Part shown: piece after piece, positions 8,390 to 17,655 of the stretch
Layout of the letters: every line of letters begins with the position of its first letter
Position numbering within the stretch: the first letter of the stretch is position 1
Source of the DNA: Roseibium sp.
GTDB taxonomy: Bacteria; Pseudomonadota; Alphaproteobacteria; Rhizobiales; Stappiaceae
Reading direction: 5' to 3'
Length of the DNA: 64,000 bases
Assembly (NCBI GenBank): GCA_017643215.1
Contig: JAEPNV010000002.1
Coordinates: 186,001 to 250,000, forward strand
Notes under the pieces: model-generated
Database searches by the model: none
Told to the model about the DNA's origin: nothing
The model's input: the letters and a program-made list of their open reading frames with translations, nothing else
Program-made: the position numbers and the translations under genes

Positions 8390-9268
8390 ATGCCCGCCGC
8401 GCCTGAGCATGGCGGCAGACCGCAGGGCGGCTCGGAAAAATCCGCCGCGAAGCGGTCTTCTAACCTCAAGATCCGGGTCATGTCGGCGGTCGTGCTCGGT
8501 CCGCTGGTGCTCTTGGCCGCGTATCTTGGCGGTCCGGTATTCCTCGCCATCGTGATCGCGGCTGGGATTTTGTTCCTGGTCGAGTGGCTGTCGATCACCG
8601 GAACCGACAGAGCATCGGGAGGCGCGATCCTCGGCTACGCAGTGCTGATCGGCGCGGGTCTGGCGTTTCACGTTGGTTTTGCGGCTGCATCAATCGCGGC
8701 GATCTTGGGCGGGGCGCTGGTGACCTATGCATTAAGCGGTTTTGACAAAAAGGGGCGTTGGGCCGGGGAGGGCGTTCTTTACAGCGGCCTTGCGGTGTAT
8801 GCCCTGCTTTCGGCCCGCTCGGCGCCCGACGGCCTGCTGTTCGTGTTCTTTTTGTTGACCGTCGTCTGGGCGACCGACATCTTTGCCTACTTTGCCGGCC
8901 GGGCAGTCGGCGGCCCCAAATTATGGAAAAAAATCTCGCCCAATAAGACCTGGTCCGGCGCCGCAGGCGGGTTATGTGCGGCCGTCGTCCTGGGCGGCGG
9001 ATTGGCGGCTGCGTCCGGACAGGACCTTCTGGTCCGCTGGATCCTGCTTGCCGGGTTTCTTTCTATTGCCTCCCAGGCCGGCGACCTGTTGGAATCGGCA
9101 ATCAAACGGCGTTTCGAGGTCAAGGACTCCGGCGAGCTGATTCCAGGACACGGGGGCATCATGGACCGGGTGGACGGGCTCGTCGCGGCTGCTATCATGG
9201 CAGCCATACTTGGCCTGCTTGCCGGTGGTCCGCTTGCGGATCCAATTTCCGGTCTGGCTCTCGGCTAA
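8390..9268 (+). CDS. cdsA: Phosphatidate cytidylyltransferase
   Basis: CdsA converts phosphatidic acid and CTP to CDP-diacylglycerol, the precursor of all phospholipids, in the inner membrane. The 292-aa sequence has a basic N-terminal cytoplasmic stretch and about eight hydrophobic helices. The family signature lies at the end: SPNKTWSGAAGG near residue 182, then FEVKDSGELIPGHGGIMDRVDG near 241-262. It is tightly coupled to uppS (1-bp gap) and 17 bp before dxr, matching the conserved uppS-cdsA-dxr-rseP-bamA order. Confidence 0.96.
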   Translation: MPAAPEHGGRPQGGSEKSAAKRSSNLKIRVMSAVVLGPLVLLAAYLGGPVFLAIVIAAGILFLVEWLSITGTDRASGGAILGYAVLIGAGLAFHVGFAAASIAAILGGALVTYALSGFDKKGRWAGEGVLYSGLAVYALLSARSAPDGLLFVFFLLTVVWATDIFAYFAGRAVGGPKLWKKISPNKTWSGAAGGLCAAVVLGGGLAAASGQDLLVRWILLAGFLSIASQAGDLLESAIKRRFEVKDSGELIPGHGGIMDRVDGLVAAAIMAAILGLLAGGPLADPISGLALG

Positions 9269-9285
9269 ACGGAAGGTAAACGATT

Positions 9286-10509
9286 TTGGATGTCTCCGCA
9301 GCGCCGGCGCGCGCGCCCATTGAAAACCACGCGGAGCGCTTGCGCGTCACTGTCCTGGGATCAACCGGGTCGGTGGGAAAGAACGCCCTCGACATCATCA
9401 GCCGGGATCCGGCGCGGTTCGATGTCGTCGCGCTGGTTGCCAACCGAAATGTGGACGAACTGGCGCGTCAAGCCCGAGCGGTGGGCGCCGACTGCGCGGT
9501 CGTTGCCGATGACACGTGCGGACCGGACCTGAATGAAGCGCTGTCCGGCACCGATATCTTGAACGGCGCGGGGCGAACGGCAGTGTTGGAGGCCATTGAC
9601 CGGCCGGCGGACATTGTGGTCGGCGCGATCGTCGGCGCAGCCGGTCTGGAGCCGACGCTGGCGGCGATGAAGGCGGGCCGCACGCTGGCGTTAGCCAACA
9701 AGGAGTGCCTTGTCTGCGCCGGTGGTCTTTTCATGGGGACCGCCACCGATCTCGGGGTGACAGTGCTGCCGGTGGACAGCGAACACAATGCGATTTTTCA
9801 GGTGTTTGAAGCCGGCAACGCGTCTGAAATCGAAAAAATCATCCTGACATCATCGGGTGGGCCGTTCCGGACCTTCAGCCGTGACGAAATGGCCGGCGTG
9901 TCGCCGGACCAGGCGCTGAAACATCCCAATTTTTCGATGGGAAGCCGGATCACCATCGACAGTGCGACGATGATGAACAAGGGTTTTGAGGTGATCGAGG
10001 CGTTCCACCTCTTCCCGGTGTCGAAGGATCAGGTCGATATCCTCGTTCACCCGCAACAGGTCGTGCACGGGCTGGTGCAGTACAAGGATGGGTCCTTGCT
10101 CGCGCAAATGGGTGCGCCGGACATGCGAACACCCCTCGCGCATTGTTTCGCCTGGCCAGGACGCATGGACACCCCGGTCGAACGCCTGGATCTCAGCCAG
10201 ATCACGGCATTGACATTCGAAAAACCGGATTTCGACCGGTTTCCGACATTGCGGCTGGCATATTCAGCCCTGGCCGGCCCAGTTGGTGCAACTGCGGCGC
10301 TTAATGCGGCTGATGAAATCGCAGTCGCCGCATTTCTCCAGCGGCGGATCCGGTTCCTCGATATTCCCGCCGCAATCGAGGCAACGATCGACGCGTTGGA
10401 CCGGCGGGGTGAACTCGGCGGCGCGCAAACACTGGACGGCACATTGGCCGTAGATTCGATCGCAAGAAAGATTTGCACTGACTGGATCGCGGCCCGTCCG
10501 GCGCCTTAA
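9286..10509 (+). CDS. dxr: 1-deoxy-D-xylulose 5-phosphate reductoisomerase
   Basis: This is the first committed step of the MEP isoprenoid pathway, turning DXP into MEP with NADPH. The NADPH-binding motif VLGSTGSVGKNALDII lies at about residues 24-39. The substrate and metal site includes PVDSEHNAIFQ near 163 and the SSGGPF loop. The chosen start is a TTG at 9286 behind GGAAGG, because no in-frame ATG lies between the cdsA stop and the conserved core. An internal TTG further in is the alternative. The protein is 407 aa from the TTG, close to the family's usual 390-400. Confidence 0.95.
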   Translation: MDVSAAPARAPIENHAERLRVTVLGSTGSVGKNALDIISRDPARFDVVALVANRNVDELARQARAVGADCAVVADDTCGPDLNEALSGTDILNGAGRTAVLEAIDRPADIVVGAIVGAAGLEPTLAAMKAGRTLALANKECLVCAGGLFMGTATDLGVTVLPVDSEHNAIFQVFEAGNASEIEKIILTSSGGPFRTFSRDEMAGVSPDQALKHPNFSMGSRITIDSATMMNKGFEVIEAFHLFPVSKDQVDILVHPQQVVHGLVQYKDGSLLAQMGAPDMRTPLAHCFAWPGRMDTPVERLDLSQITALTFEKPDFDRFPTLRLAYSALAGPVGATAALNAADEIAVAAFLQRRIRFLDIPAAIEATIDALDRRGELGGAQTLDGTLAVDSIARKICTDWIAARPAP

Positions 10510-10633
10510 GCCGGCTTTAACGTCATTGATCACGCGCGGCGAAAAATCGCATGTCCATTAACGTGCCGTATTTGTCTTGTTAGTAGGGTCGCCAACCTGG
10601 GCGGCGTGCCCATCTGCGAAACGGAATGCATGA

Positions 10634-11770
10634 ATGGACATTTTAACCACGGCTTACGGCCTTGTTATCGGCTACATCCTGCCGTTCCTGTTTGTATTGA
10701 CGATCGTGGTGTTCTTTCACGAACTCGGCCATTTCCTGGTCGCCAGGTGGTGCAACGTCAAGGTTGACGCCTTTTCCGTGGGCTTCGGCCGCGAGCTGAT
10801 TGGCAAGACCGACAAACAGGGAACGCGCTGGAAGCTGTCGCTGATCCCGCTCGGCGGTTACGTGAAGTTTGCTGGCGACGAAAACGCGGCAAGTGTTCCG
10901 GACCGCGACCGCGTTGCGGCGATGAGCGCGGAGGAACGCGAGACCGCGTTTATCGCAAAACCGGTCTGGCAGCGCGCAGCGGTCGTGGCCGCGGGCCCAT
11001 TTGCCAATTTTCTTCTCGCGATCGCCATTTTCGCGTTCATTTTTCTCACCTTCGGCAAAACTGTCACCACCCCGGTGGTGGATTCCGTTCAGCCAGACAG
11101 TGCTGCAGAAATCGGCGGTCTCATGCCAGGAGACGTGGTGCTCAGCGTCGACGGCCGGAAGATCGAAACGTTCAACGAGCTTCAGCGGATCGTGTCGGCC
11201 AGCGCGGATGTGCCGCTGGTTCTGGAAGTCGGGCGGGGCAACGCCGTCGAAACGCTCACCGTGACGCCTCAATACCGGGAAATCACAGACAATTTTGGCA
11301 ACCGGCAAAGAATCGGCCTTCTGGGCGTCACCCGCAGCATTGAGCAGGACGATTTGATCCATAAGGAATTCGGTCCGCTTGAGGCGGTCGCGGAGGGCAC
11401 GAAAGACACGTTCTATGTCGCCGGTCGCACCCTTGATTATATTTGGGGCGTGATCTCGGGCCGTGAGGCCGCCGATCAGCTCGGTGGACCGATCCGCGTG
11501 GCACAGGTATCCGGGCAGGTCGCGACACAGGGCATCGTTCCGCTGTTGTCGCTCGCAGCGATCCTGTCCATCAGTATCGGGCTGATCAACCTCATGCCGA
11601 TCCCCATGCTCGATGGTGGTCACCTGGTTTTTTACGCAGCGGAAGCCGTGCGCGGAAAACCGCTCAGCGAACGTGTCCAGGACATCGGTTTTCGCATCGG
11701 CCTTGGGATCGTGCTGCTGTTGATGGTGTTTGCGACATGGAATGACGTGATCCATTTGAGCAGACTGTGA
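10634..11770 (+). CDS. rseP: RIP metalloprotease RseP (site-2 protease family)
   Basis: This is an inner-membrane zinc protease that cleaves anti-sigma factors and remnant signal peptides within the membrane. The HEXXH motif sits in the first helix as VVFFHELGHFLVARW (about residues 24-38). A periplasmic PDZ domain is at about 125-200, with MPGDVVLSVDGRKIETFNE, and the third zinc ligand is in NLMPIPMLDGGHL near 318-330. Length (378 aa) and four hydrophobic segments fit. Position directly before bamA is conserved across proteobacteria and links it to envelope stress. Confidence 0.96.
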   Translation: MDILTTAYGLVIGYILPFLFVLTIVVFFHELGHFLVARWCNVKVDAFSVGFGRELIGKTDKQGTRWKLSLIPLGGYVKFAGDENAASVPDRDRVAAMSAEERETAFIAKPVWQRAAVVAAGPFANFLLAIAIFAFIFLTFGKTVTTPVVDSVQPDSAAEIGGLMPGDVVLSVDGRKIETFNELQRIVSASADVPLVLEVGRGNAVETLTVTPQYREITDNFGNRQRIGLLGVTRSIEQDDLIHKEFGPLEAVAEGTKDTFYVAGRTLDYIWGVISGREAADQLGGPIRVAQVSGQVATQGIVPLLSLAAILSISIGLINLMPIPMLDGGHLVFYAAEAVRGKPLSERVQDIGFRIGLGIVLLLMVFATWNDVIHLSRL

Positions 11771-11934
11771 GGACAGCCGTGACATCGCCGCAACGCCTTC
11801 AAGACAAATCGATTTCTGGCCTCGACTTCGGTTGCGTATTCGGGAAAAGACTGTAAAACGATTTCGGTTCCCGAGAATCTGGCGCGCTGGTGCCGTCTTG
11901 GGCGTGTATTATACGAAAAAGGCATAGCGCACTA

Positions 11935-14313
11935 ATGCAGCGATTGCAGAACCTTACTCGGGCCGTTTTTTTGTCGGTCGCTCTCGTATCCGTTTCCGCA
12001 ATTCTGCCGGAAGGCGTGTCGCCTCTCTCCGTTACCAGCGCTGAAGCTGCTGTCGCCAGGAACATTATCGTGCGGGGCAACACCCGTATCGAAGAGGAAA
12101 CCGTCCTCAGCTATCTGACGATCGTGCCCGGCCGCAATTACGGCGCCGCTGACGTCGACGAATCGTTGAAAGCCCTGTTCGCCACCGGTCTGTTCGCCAC
12201 CGTGGATATCGATCCCCGGGGCAGCACCGTGATCGTGACGGTGAGCGAAAATCCGATCATCAACCGGGTGTCTTTCGAAGGAAATCGGAAACTCAAAGAC
12301 AATGCGCTCAATACAGCGATCCGTTCGCAGGAACGGTCCATGCTGACGCGCGCCCGCGTGGAATCCGATGTTCAAAACATTCTCGAAGCCTATCGCCGCT
12401 CGGGCCGGTTCGATGCATCCGTCGAGCCGAAGACCATTGACCGCGGCAACAACCGTGTCGATTTGGTGTTCGAAATCGACGAAGGCGGGAAGACCGGGGT
12501 TGAGCGGATCACCTTCATTGGCAACCAGGCCTTCAGCGACGGCCGCTTGCGCGATGTGATCCGTACCCGCGAAAGCGGCTTGCTGAGCTGGCTGCGCAGC
12601 AGCGACACCTATGACCCGGACCGGCTTGCCGCGGACCAGGAACTGTTGCGCCAGTATTACAACAACAAGGGTTATGCCGATTTCCGGATCATCTCTGCCA
12701 CGGCCGATCTGGACCGGGAACAGAACGTCTTCTTCGTGACCTTTACGGTCGAAGAAGGCCCGCAATACGCGTTCGGCGACGTTGAAGTGGTGTCGTCCCT
12801 TAGCGATGTCGACCCGGACGCGCTTTATTCGGTTGTCCGTACGCGGCCCGGGAAGCGTTACAGCGCCTTGCGGGTTGAGCAGTCCATCGAAGACATCACG
12901 ATCAGGCTGGCCGAACAGGGTTATGCGTTCGCGCAGGTGCGTCCGCGGGGCTTGCGTGACTACGACACCAATACGATCTCGCTGATCTACTATATCGAGG
13001 AAGGCCCGCGCGCCTATGTCGAGCGGATCAACATCATCGGCAACGACCGGACCCGCGAGTATGTCATTCGCCGGGAGTTCGACCTTGCTGAAGGCGATGC
13101 GTTTAACCGTACCTTGCTCGACAAGGCGGAGCGCCGCCTGAAAAACCTCAATTACTTCGAGAACGTTCGGATTTCGACGTCCCAAGGCAGCGCGCCGGAT
13201 CGCGTGATTGTGAACGTGGAAGTCGAGGAGAAGCCGACGGGTGAAATCTCCTTCGGCGTGGGCTATTCCACCTCGGACGGGGTGATCGGCGATATCTCGT
13301 TGACCGAGAAGAACTTTCTTGGCCGAGGGCAGTTCGTACGCCTTGCGGTCGGAGGGGGCGCTGATACGCAGACCTACGAATTTGCGTTTGTAGAACCGTT
13401 CTTCCTTGGCCGCCGGATTGCGCTTGACCTTGATGTCTACCGCCGTGTTCGCGATGCCAACGATTTCCGGTCCTTTGATTCGGATACAACCGGCGGCGGC
13501 TTTGGATTTACGTTGCCGTTGCGCGAGGAAGAGCTGAGGCTTCGCCTGTTCTACAAGATCTTCGAGGAGCAAAACTCCGACTCCAACAATCAGGCGACCA
13601 ACATTTCCAACTGCCCGGCGAGTTCGGGATTGTCACGTGCCGTGTGTGACTCGTTGGGGACGTTCCTGACGTCGATTGCCGGATATGAATTCATCTACAA
13701 CACGCTTGACCGCAATCTCGATCCCTCGGATGGCTACTTTGCATCCTTTGGACAGGAGTTTGCGGGTGTTGGCGGAGATTCGAACTACATCAAGACCACT
13801 GCCGAAGCGCGCGCCTACCAGGAGATCCTGCCGGATCTTGGCGTGGTTGGTTCCGTCCGCGTCCAGGGTGGCCATATCCAGGCTTTGGGCAGCGAGCGGC
13901 TGCGCGTGTCCGAACAGTTCATGGTCGGCGGCAATATCATCCGCGGTTTTGAAAATCAGGGGATCGGTCCGCGCGACCGGGTGACCGGCGATGCGCTCGG
14001 TGGCCGGGTTTATGTGGCGGGCACGGTTGAAACGACGTTTCCGTTCCCGCTCATTCCCCAGGAACTCGGCCTGACCGGTGCCGTGTTTGCGGATGCCGGA
14101 TCCCTATGGAGCGCGGACGACGATCTTGTTGCTGTCAACGGCGGATCGGGAAGCGTGGTGTCCAACGATTTTGATCTTCGCACATCGGTGGGCGCGGGAC
14201 TTCGCTGGCGGTCGCCGTTCGGCCCGCTGCGCATGGATTTTGCTTATCCCGTCGTGAAGAACGATGCTGACAAAACCCAGGTCTTCCGGCTCAGCGGCGG
14301 CACCCGGTTCTAA
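11935..14313 (+). CDS. bamA: Outer membrane protein assembly factor BamA
   Basis: BamA is the core of the machine that folds and inserts outer-membrane beta-barrels. The 792-aa protein has a signal peptide ending near AEAAVA (about residue 40), five POTRA repeats to about 365 (starts such as IIVRGNTRIEEETVLSYL), then the Omp85 barrel. The lid-loop motif appears as IIRGFENQGIGPR near 670, and the sequence ends SGGTRF with the terminal Phe expected of a barrel. The ATG at 11935 is preferred to an in-frame GTG at 11890, because the latter puts 15 charged residues before the signal peptide. Confidence 0.96.
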   Translation: MQRLQNLTRAVFLSVALVSVSAILPEGVSPLSVTSAEAAVARNIIVRGNTRIEEETVLSYLTIVPGRNYGAADVDESLKALFATGLFATVDIDPRGSTVIVTVSENPIINRVSFEGNRKLKDNALNTAIRSQERSMLTRARVESDVQNILEAYRRSGRFDASVEPKTIDRGNNRVDLVFEIDEGGKTGVERITFIGNQAFSDGRLRDVIRTRESGLLSWLRSSDTYDPDRLAADQELLRQYYNNKGYADFRIISATADLDREQNVFFVTFTVEEGPQYAFGDVEVVSSLSDVDPDALYSVVRTRPGKRYSALRVEQSIEDITIRLAEQGYAFAQVRPRGLRDYDTNTISLIYYIEEGPRAYVERINIIGNDRTREYVIRREFDLAEGDAFNRTLLDKAERRLKNLNYFENVRISTSQGSAPDRVIVNVEVEEKPTGEISFGVGYSTSDGVIGDISLTEKNFLGRGQFVRLAVGGGADTQTYEFAFVEPFFLGRRIALDLDVYRRVRDANDFRSFDSDTTGGGFGFTLPLREEELRLRLFYKIFEEQNSDSNNQATNISNCPASSGLSRAVCDSLGTFLTSIAGYEFIYNTLDRNLDPSDGYFASFGQEFAGVGGDSNYIKTTAEARAYQEILPDLGVVGSVRVQGGHIQALGSERLRVSEQFMVGGNIIRGFENQGIGPRDRVTGDALGGRVYVAGTVETTFPFPLIPQELGLTGAVFADAGSLWSADDDLVAVNGGSGSVVSNDFDLRTSVGAGLRWRSPFGPLRMDFAYPVVKNDADKTQVFRLSGGTRF

Positions 14314-14336
14314 CGATCGATCGGCGACTGTTCCAG

Positions 14337-14363
14337 CGGCCGCCGCCTGTCGGCGGTCGTTTT
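14337..14363 (+). terminator. Terminator-like hairpin after bamA
   Basis: CGGCCGCCG (14337-14345) pairs with CGGCGGTCG (14351-14359) with one G-U pair and a 5-nt loop, followed by TTTT. It is a modest intrinsic terminator between bamA and lpxD and may allow partial read-through. Confidence 0.6.
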
Positions 14364-14411
14364 GTGTTCGTCCGGCCCGATCCCCTTTGTTGAGTGTTGG
14401 AAATCCTGATC

Positions 14412-15449
14412 ATGTCCGATCCGACCTTTTTCGAGCAGCCCGGTCCGGTTGAACTGGCGAAGATCATCGAATGGGCGGACGCAGAACTGTATCGTGGGAC
14501 CGTTGAAACCTTGATCACGGGTGTGGCTCCGGTCGAGGACGCCGGCCCCGGGGATTTGGTCTTCTTCGATAACATGATCTACCGCGATCAGCTTGCGGCA
14601 ACACGGGCCGCGGCGTGCCTGGTGCCCAAAAAACACCGGGACAAGGTGCCGGAGCACGTCGCCGTGCTGGTGTGCTCGGACGCGTATAGATCCTGGGCCA
14701 AAGTTCTGGCCAACTTGTATCCCGCGGCGATGATACCCGCCGACACCACAAGCGACGGGGTATCGGACAGGGCCTTTGTCGATCCCTCGGCGCGTCTTGA
14801 AGACAACGTCAGCGTTGAACCGGGCGCTGCCATCGGGCCCGATGCAGAAATCGGACAAGGATCAGTGGTTCGCGCCAACGCGGTGGTCGGTCGCGGTGTG
14901 CGGATTGGCCGCGGCTGCGTGGTTGGACCGAACGCGTCCGTTGAACATGCGGTTCTCGGCGACCGGGTTTTCCTGCACGCGGGCGTTTGTGTAGGGCAAG
15001 ACGGTTTTGGATATGCCATGGGACCGATGGGCCATCTCAAGGTCCCGCAGATCGGCCGCGTGATCATCCAAGACGACGTTGAGGTCGGCGCCAACACGAC
15101 CATCGACCGCGGTGCGAACCGCGATACGATCATTGGCGAGGGCACGAAAATCGACAACCAGGTTCAGATTGGGCACAACGTTTCCATTGGGCGGCATTGC
15201 GTAATCGTGTCGCAAGTCGGCTTGTCGGGAAGTTGCACGCTGGAAGATTTTGTTGCAATAGGCGGCCAAAGCGGCGTGCGCGGGCATATCACCATCGGCA
15301 TGGGCGCGCAGATCGCCGCAGTCAGCGTTGTGGAAAGTGACGTCCCGGCCGGCGCGCGATACGGCGGGACGCCGGCAAAGCCGGTCAAGCAGTGGTTTCG
15401 TGAAGTGGCGGCCGTGCGCAAGCTTGCGGAGCGTGGCTCGGGGTCGTAA
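14412..15449 (+). CDS. lpxD: UDP-3-O-(3-hydroxymyristoyl)glucosamine N-acyltransferase
   Basis: LpxD adds the amide-linked acyl chain in the third step of lipid A synthesis. The 345-aa protein has an N-terminal uridine-binding domain (about 1-110) and a left-handed beta-helix built from hexapeptide repeats (about 115-300). The region with the catalytic His is visible as IDNQVQIGHNVSIGRH near 245. The C-terminus is a helical tail. The ATG at 14412 is chosen over an upstream TTG that adds six residues. It opens the lpxD-fabZ-lpxA-lpxI-lpxB run. Confidence 0.96.
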   Translation: MSDPTFFEQPGPVELAKIIEWADAELYRGTVETLITGVAPVEDAGPGDLVFFDNMIYRDQLAATRAAACLVPKKHRDKVPEHVAVLVCSDAYRSWAKVLANLYPAAMIPADTTSDGVSDRAFVDPSARLEDNVSVEPGAAIGPDAEIGQGSVVRANAVVGRGVRIGRGCVVGPNASVEHAVLGDRVFLHAGVCVGQDGFGYAMGPMGHLKVPQIGRVIIQDDVEVGANTTIDRGANRDTIIGEGTKIDNQVQIGHNVSIGRHCVIVSQVGLSGSCTLEDFVAIGGQSGVRGHITIGMGAQIAAVSVVESDVPAGARYGGTPAKPVKQWFREVAAVRKLAERGSGS

Positions 15450-15497
15450 ACGACGAAACGGGATAAAGCGGCGCGTCGGCGCCAAGGGGCGATTGGA

Positions 15498-15962
15498 ATG
15501 GACACACATCGGGAAAGTGGACTGGAAAGCGCCGATATCCAAAAGATCATGCAGCTTTTGCCGCATCGCTATCCGTTCCTGTTGATCGACCGGATCATCA
15601 ATATGGACGGCGATACGAGTTGCATCGGCATCAAGAATGTGACGGCGAATGAGCCGCATTTCACGGGCCATTTTCCGGGGCGCCCGGTCATGCCCGGCGT
15701 GCTTCTCATTGAAGCCATGGCGCAAACTGCCGGCGCCTTGTGTGTCCATTCGCTCGGTGCGGACAGCCCTCCGCAACTGGTCTACTTCATGACCATCGAC
15801 AAGGCGAAGTTCCGCAAACCTGTCGTGCCGGGCGATCAGGTGCACTTCCACGTCAATAAAATCAAACAGCGTTCCAATATCTGGAAATTCGAGGCGGTTG
15901 CGAAAGTTGACGGCGCCAAGGTGGCCGAGGCTGAAATCAGCGCAATGCTCGTCGACGCGTGA
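15498..15962 (+). CDS. fabZ: 3-hydroxyacyl-ACP dehydratase FabZ
   Basis: FabZ dehydrates 3-hydroxyacyl-ACP in fatty-acid elongation and competes with LpxA/LpxD for the shared precursor. The hot-dog fold motifs are clear: [14 protein letters not shown] (about residues 18-31), then [20 protein letters not shown] near 54-73, containing the catalytic His and the central helix with Glu. At 154 aa it is of normal length. It lies 6 bp before lpxA. Confidence 0.97.
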   Translation: MDTHRESGLESADIQKIMQLLPHRYPFLLIDRIINMDGDTSCIGIKNVTANEPHFTGHFPGRPVMPGVLLIEAMAQTAGALCVHSLGADSPPQLVYFMTIDKAKFRKPVVPGDQVHFHVNKIKQRSNIWKFEAVAKVDGAKVAEAEISAMLVDA

Positions 15963-15968
15963 GGACAA

Positions 15969-16766
15969 ATGGCCGATATTCACCCAACCGCAATCATTGA
16001 CGAGGGCGCCAAACTCGGGCGCGGGGTCCGTATCGGTCCCTATTCGGTTGTGGGCAAGCATGTTGAGTTGGGCGATGGCGTCATTTTGGAATCGCATGCG
16101 GCGGTCGCCGGCCATACGAGGGTCGGCGCCGGCAGCCACATTTTCCCGTTTGCCAGCATCGGTCATAAACCCCAGGACTTAAAGTTCGCAGGCGAGGAGA
16201 CTCGCCTTGAAATTGGCGAAAACAACCAGATCCGCGAACATGTCACCATGAATCCCGGGACGGCTGGTGGCGGCGGTATTACCCGGGTCGGGAACAATTG
16301 CCTGTTCATGATGGGATCGCATGTCGGCCACGATTGCCAAGTCGGTGATTATGCGATCCTTGCCAACAACGCGACGCTCGCCGGTCACGTCGAATTGGCC
16401 GACCATGTGATCTTGGGCGGGCTGAGCGCCGTACGGCAGTGGACCCGCATCGGGACCGGCGCCATTGTCGGCGGTATGACGGGCGTGGAGTTTGACGTCA
16501 TCCCCTTCGGTTCGGTGATCGGCGACCGGGCGCGGCTCGCCGGGCTCAATCTCATCGGTTTGAAACGCAAGGATTTTCCGCGCGAACAGATCCATGCCCT
16601 CCGCGCGGCTTACAAGGAGCTGTTTGAAACGGAGGAGGGAACTTTGCGCTCACGCGCGGAACTTCTTGCGGCCCGGACCGCCGATCAGCCTTTGGTGAAA
16701 ACCGTGACCGATTTCATTCTTGAAAAGGACGATCGCCGGTTCTGCACACCGCGCAACGGAGACTGA
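15969..16766 (+). CDS. lpxA: UDP-N-acetylglucosamine acyltransferase
   Basis: LpxA catalyses the first lipid A step, moving a 3-hydroxyacyl chain from ACP to UDP-GlcNAc. The protein (265 aa) starts IHPTAIIDEGAKLGRGVRIG and consists of beta-helix hexapeptide repeats to about 190, followed by a helical C-terminal domain. The catalytic His is in FMMGSHVGHDCQVGDYAI near residue 115-132, and GGLSAVRQWTRIG marks the acyl pocket. It starts 6 bp after fabZ and ends 5 bp before lpxI, so translation is probably coupled. Confidence 0.97.
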   Translation: MADIHPTAIIDEGAKLGRGVRIGPYSVVGKHVELGDGVILESHAAVAGHTRVGAGSHIFPFASIGHKPQDLKFAGEETRLEIGENNQIREHVTMNPGTAGGGGITRVGNNCLFMMGSHVGHDCQVGDYAILANNATLAGHVELADHVILGGLSAVRQWTRIGTGAIVGGMTGVEFDVIPFGSVIGDRARLAGLNLIGLKRKDFPREQIHALRAAYKELFETEEGTLRSRAELLAARTADQPLVKTVTDFILEKDDRRFCTPRNGD

Positions 16767-16771
16767 GGCCG

Positions 16772-17644
16772 ATGTCGACGGAGCTTTCCGCGGCTGCGGA
16801 CGCACCGGTGGCCGTCATTGCCGGAAACGGCGCCCTGCCGTCCCAGGTCGTTGCCGCCCTTGCGGGGCGTGGACGCAAGAGCTGCATCGTGGCGATCCGC
16901 GGTGAAGCCTCCGAGGAAACAAGGGCCCGGGCGGCAACCGAACTCGGCTGGGGCGAAATCGGCCGTCTTTATCAGTTCTTGAGAAAAACAGGCTGCCGCG
17001 ATGTATTGCTCATCGGCGGCGTGTCGCACCGTCCGGACTTTGGATCGATCCTGGGTGATCTCGGCACACTGCGCCGGCTTCCGACGATCATGCGCGCATT
17101 GATGGGCGGCGATGACAGCCTATTGACCAAGGTGATCGGCTTGTTCGAGGTGGAGGGGTACCGGGTCGTGGGAATCAAGGACGTCGCACCGGAATTGTTG
17201 GCAAAGGCGGGCGCGCTTGGCCGGATCAAACCGGGGCCGGACGCAATGCGGGATCTCGAGCTTGCGCTCAAGGCGACCGAACGCCTTGGTGAACTCGACA
17301 TCGGGCAAGCTGCGGTGGCCGTGGCTGGCCGCGTGGTTGCCCTGGAGGGGGCAGAAGGAACCGACGCAATGCTGCAGCGGTGCCGGGACCTCAGGACCAG
17401 CGGCAAAGTGCGCGCCAAGGGGCGGGCCGGGGTCCTGGTTAAGGCGGCCAAGCCCCATCAGGATTTGCGAGTGGATCTTCCCACGGTCGGACCGAATACG
17501 ATTGATCTGGCTGCCGCCGCCCAGCTTGCCGGGATTGCGATTGAAGCGGGCGGCGCGTTGATCGCGGACAAGGAGCAGACACTTGCCCGGGCGGATGCGG
17601 CCGGTCTTTTTCTTTATGGTGTCGAACGCTCCACGGTCAGGTGA
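16772..17644 (+). CDS. lpxI: UDP-2,3-diacylglucosamine pyrophosphatase LpxI
   Basis: LpxI hydrolyses UDP-2,3-diacylglucosamine to lipid X, replacing the unrelated LpxH of gammaproteobacteria. The 290-aa sequence has the N-terminal VAVIAGNGALPSQVV segment and a C-terminal domain with VLVKAAKPHQDLRVDLPTVG and the closing LARADAAGLFLYG, both typical of this family (formerly DUF1009). Placement between lpxA and lpxB is the standard alphaproteobacterial arrangement. The stop overlaps a possible GTG start of lpxB. Confidence 0.95.
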   Translation: MSTELSAAADAPVAVIAGNGALPSQVVAALAGRGRKSCIVAIRGEASEETRARAATELGWGEIGRLYQFLRKTGCRDVLLIGGVSHRPDFGSILGDLGTLRRLPTIMRALMGGDDSLLTKVIGLFEVEGYRVVGIKDVAPELLAKAGALGRIKPGPDAMRDLELALKATERLGELDIGQAAVAVAGRVVALEGAEGTDAMLQRCRDLRTSGKVRAKGRAGVLVKAAKPHQDLRVDLPTVGPNTIDLAAAAQLAGIAIEAGGALIADKEQTLARADAAGLFLYGVERSTVR

Positions 17645-17655
17645 GGGCGCCGGTG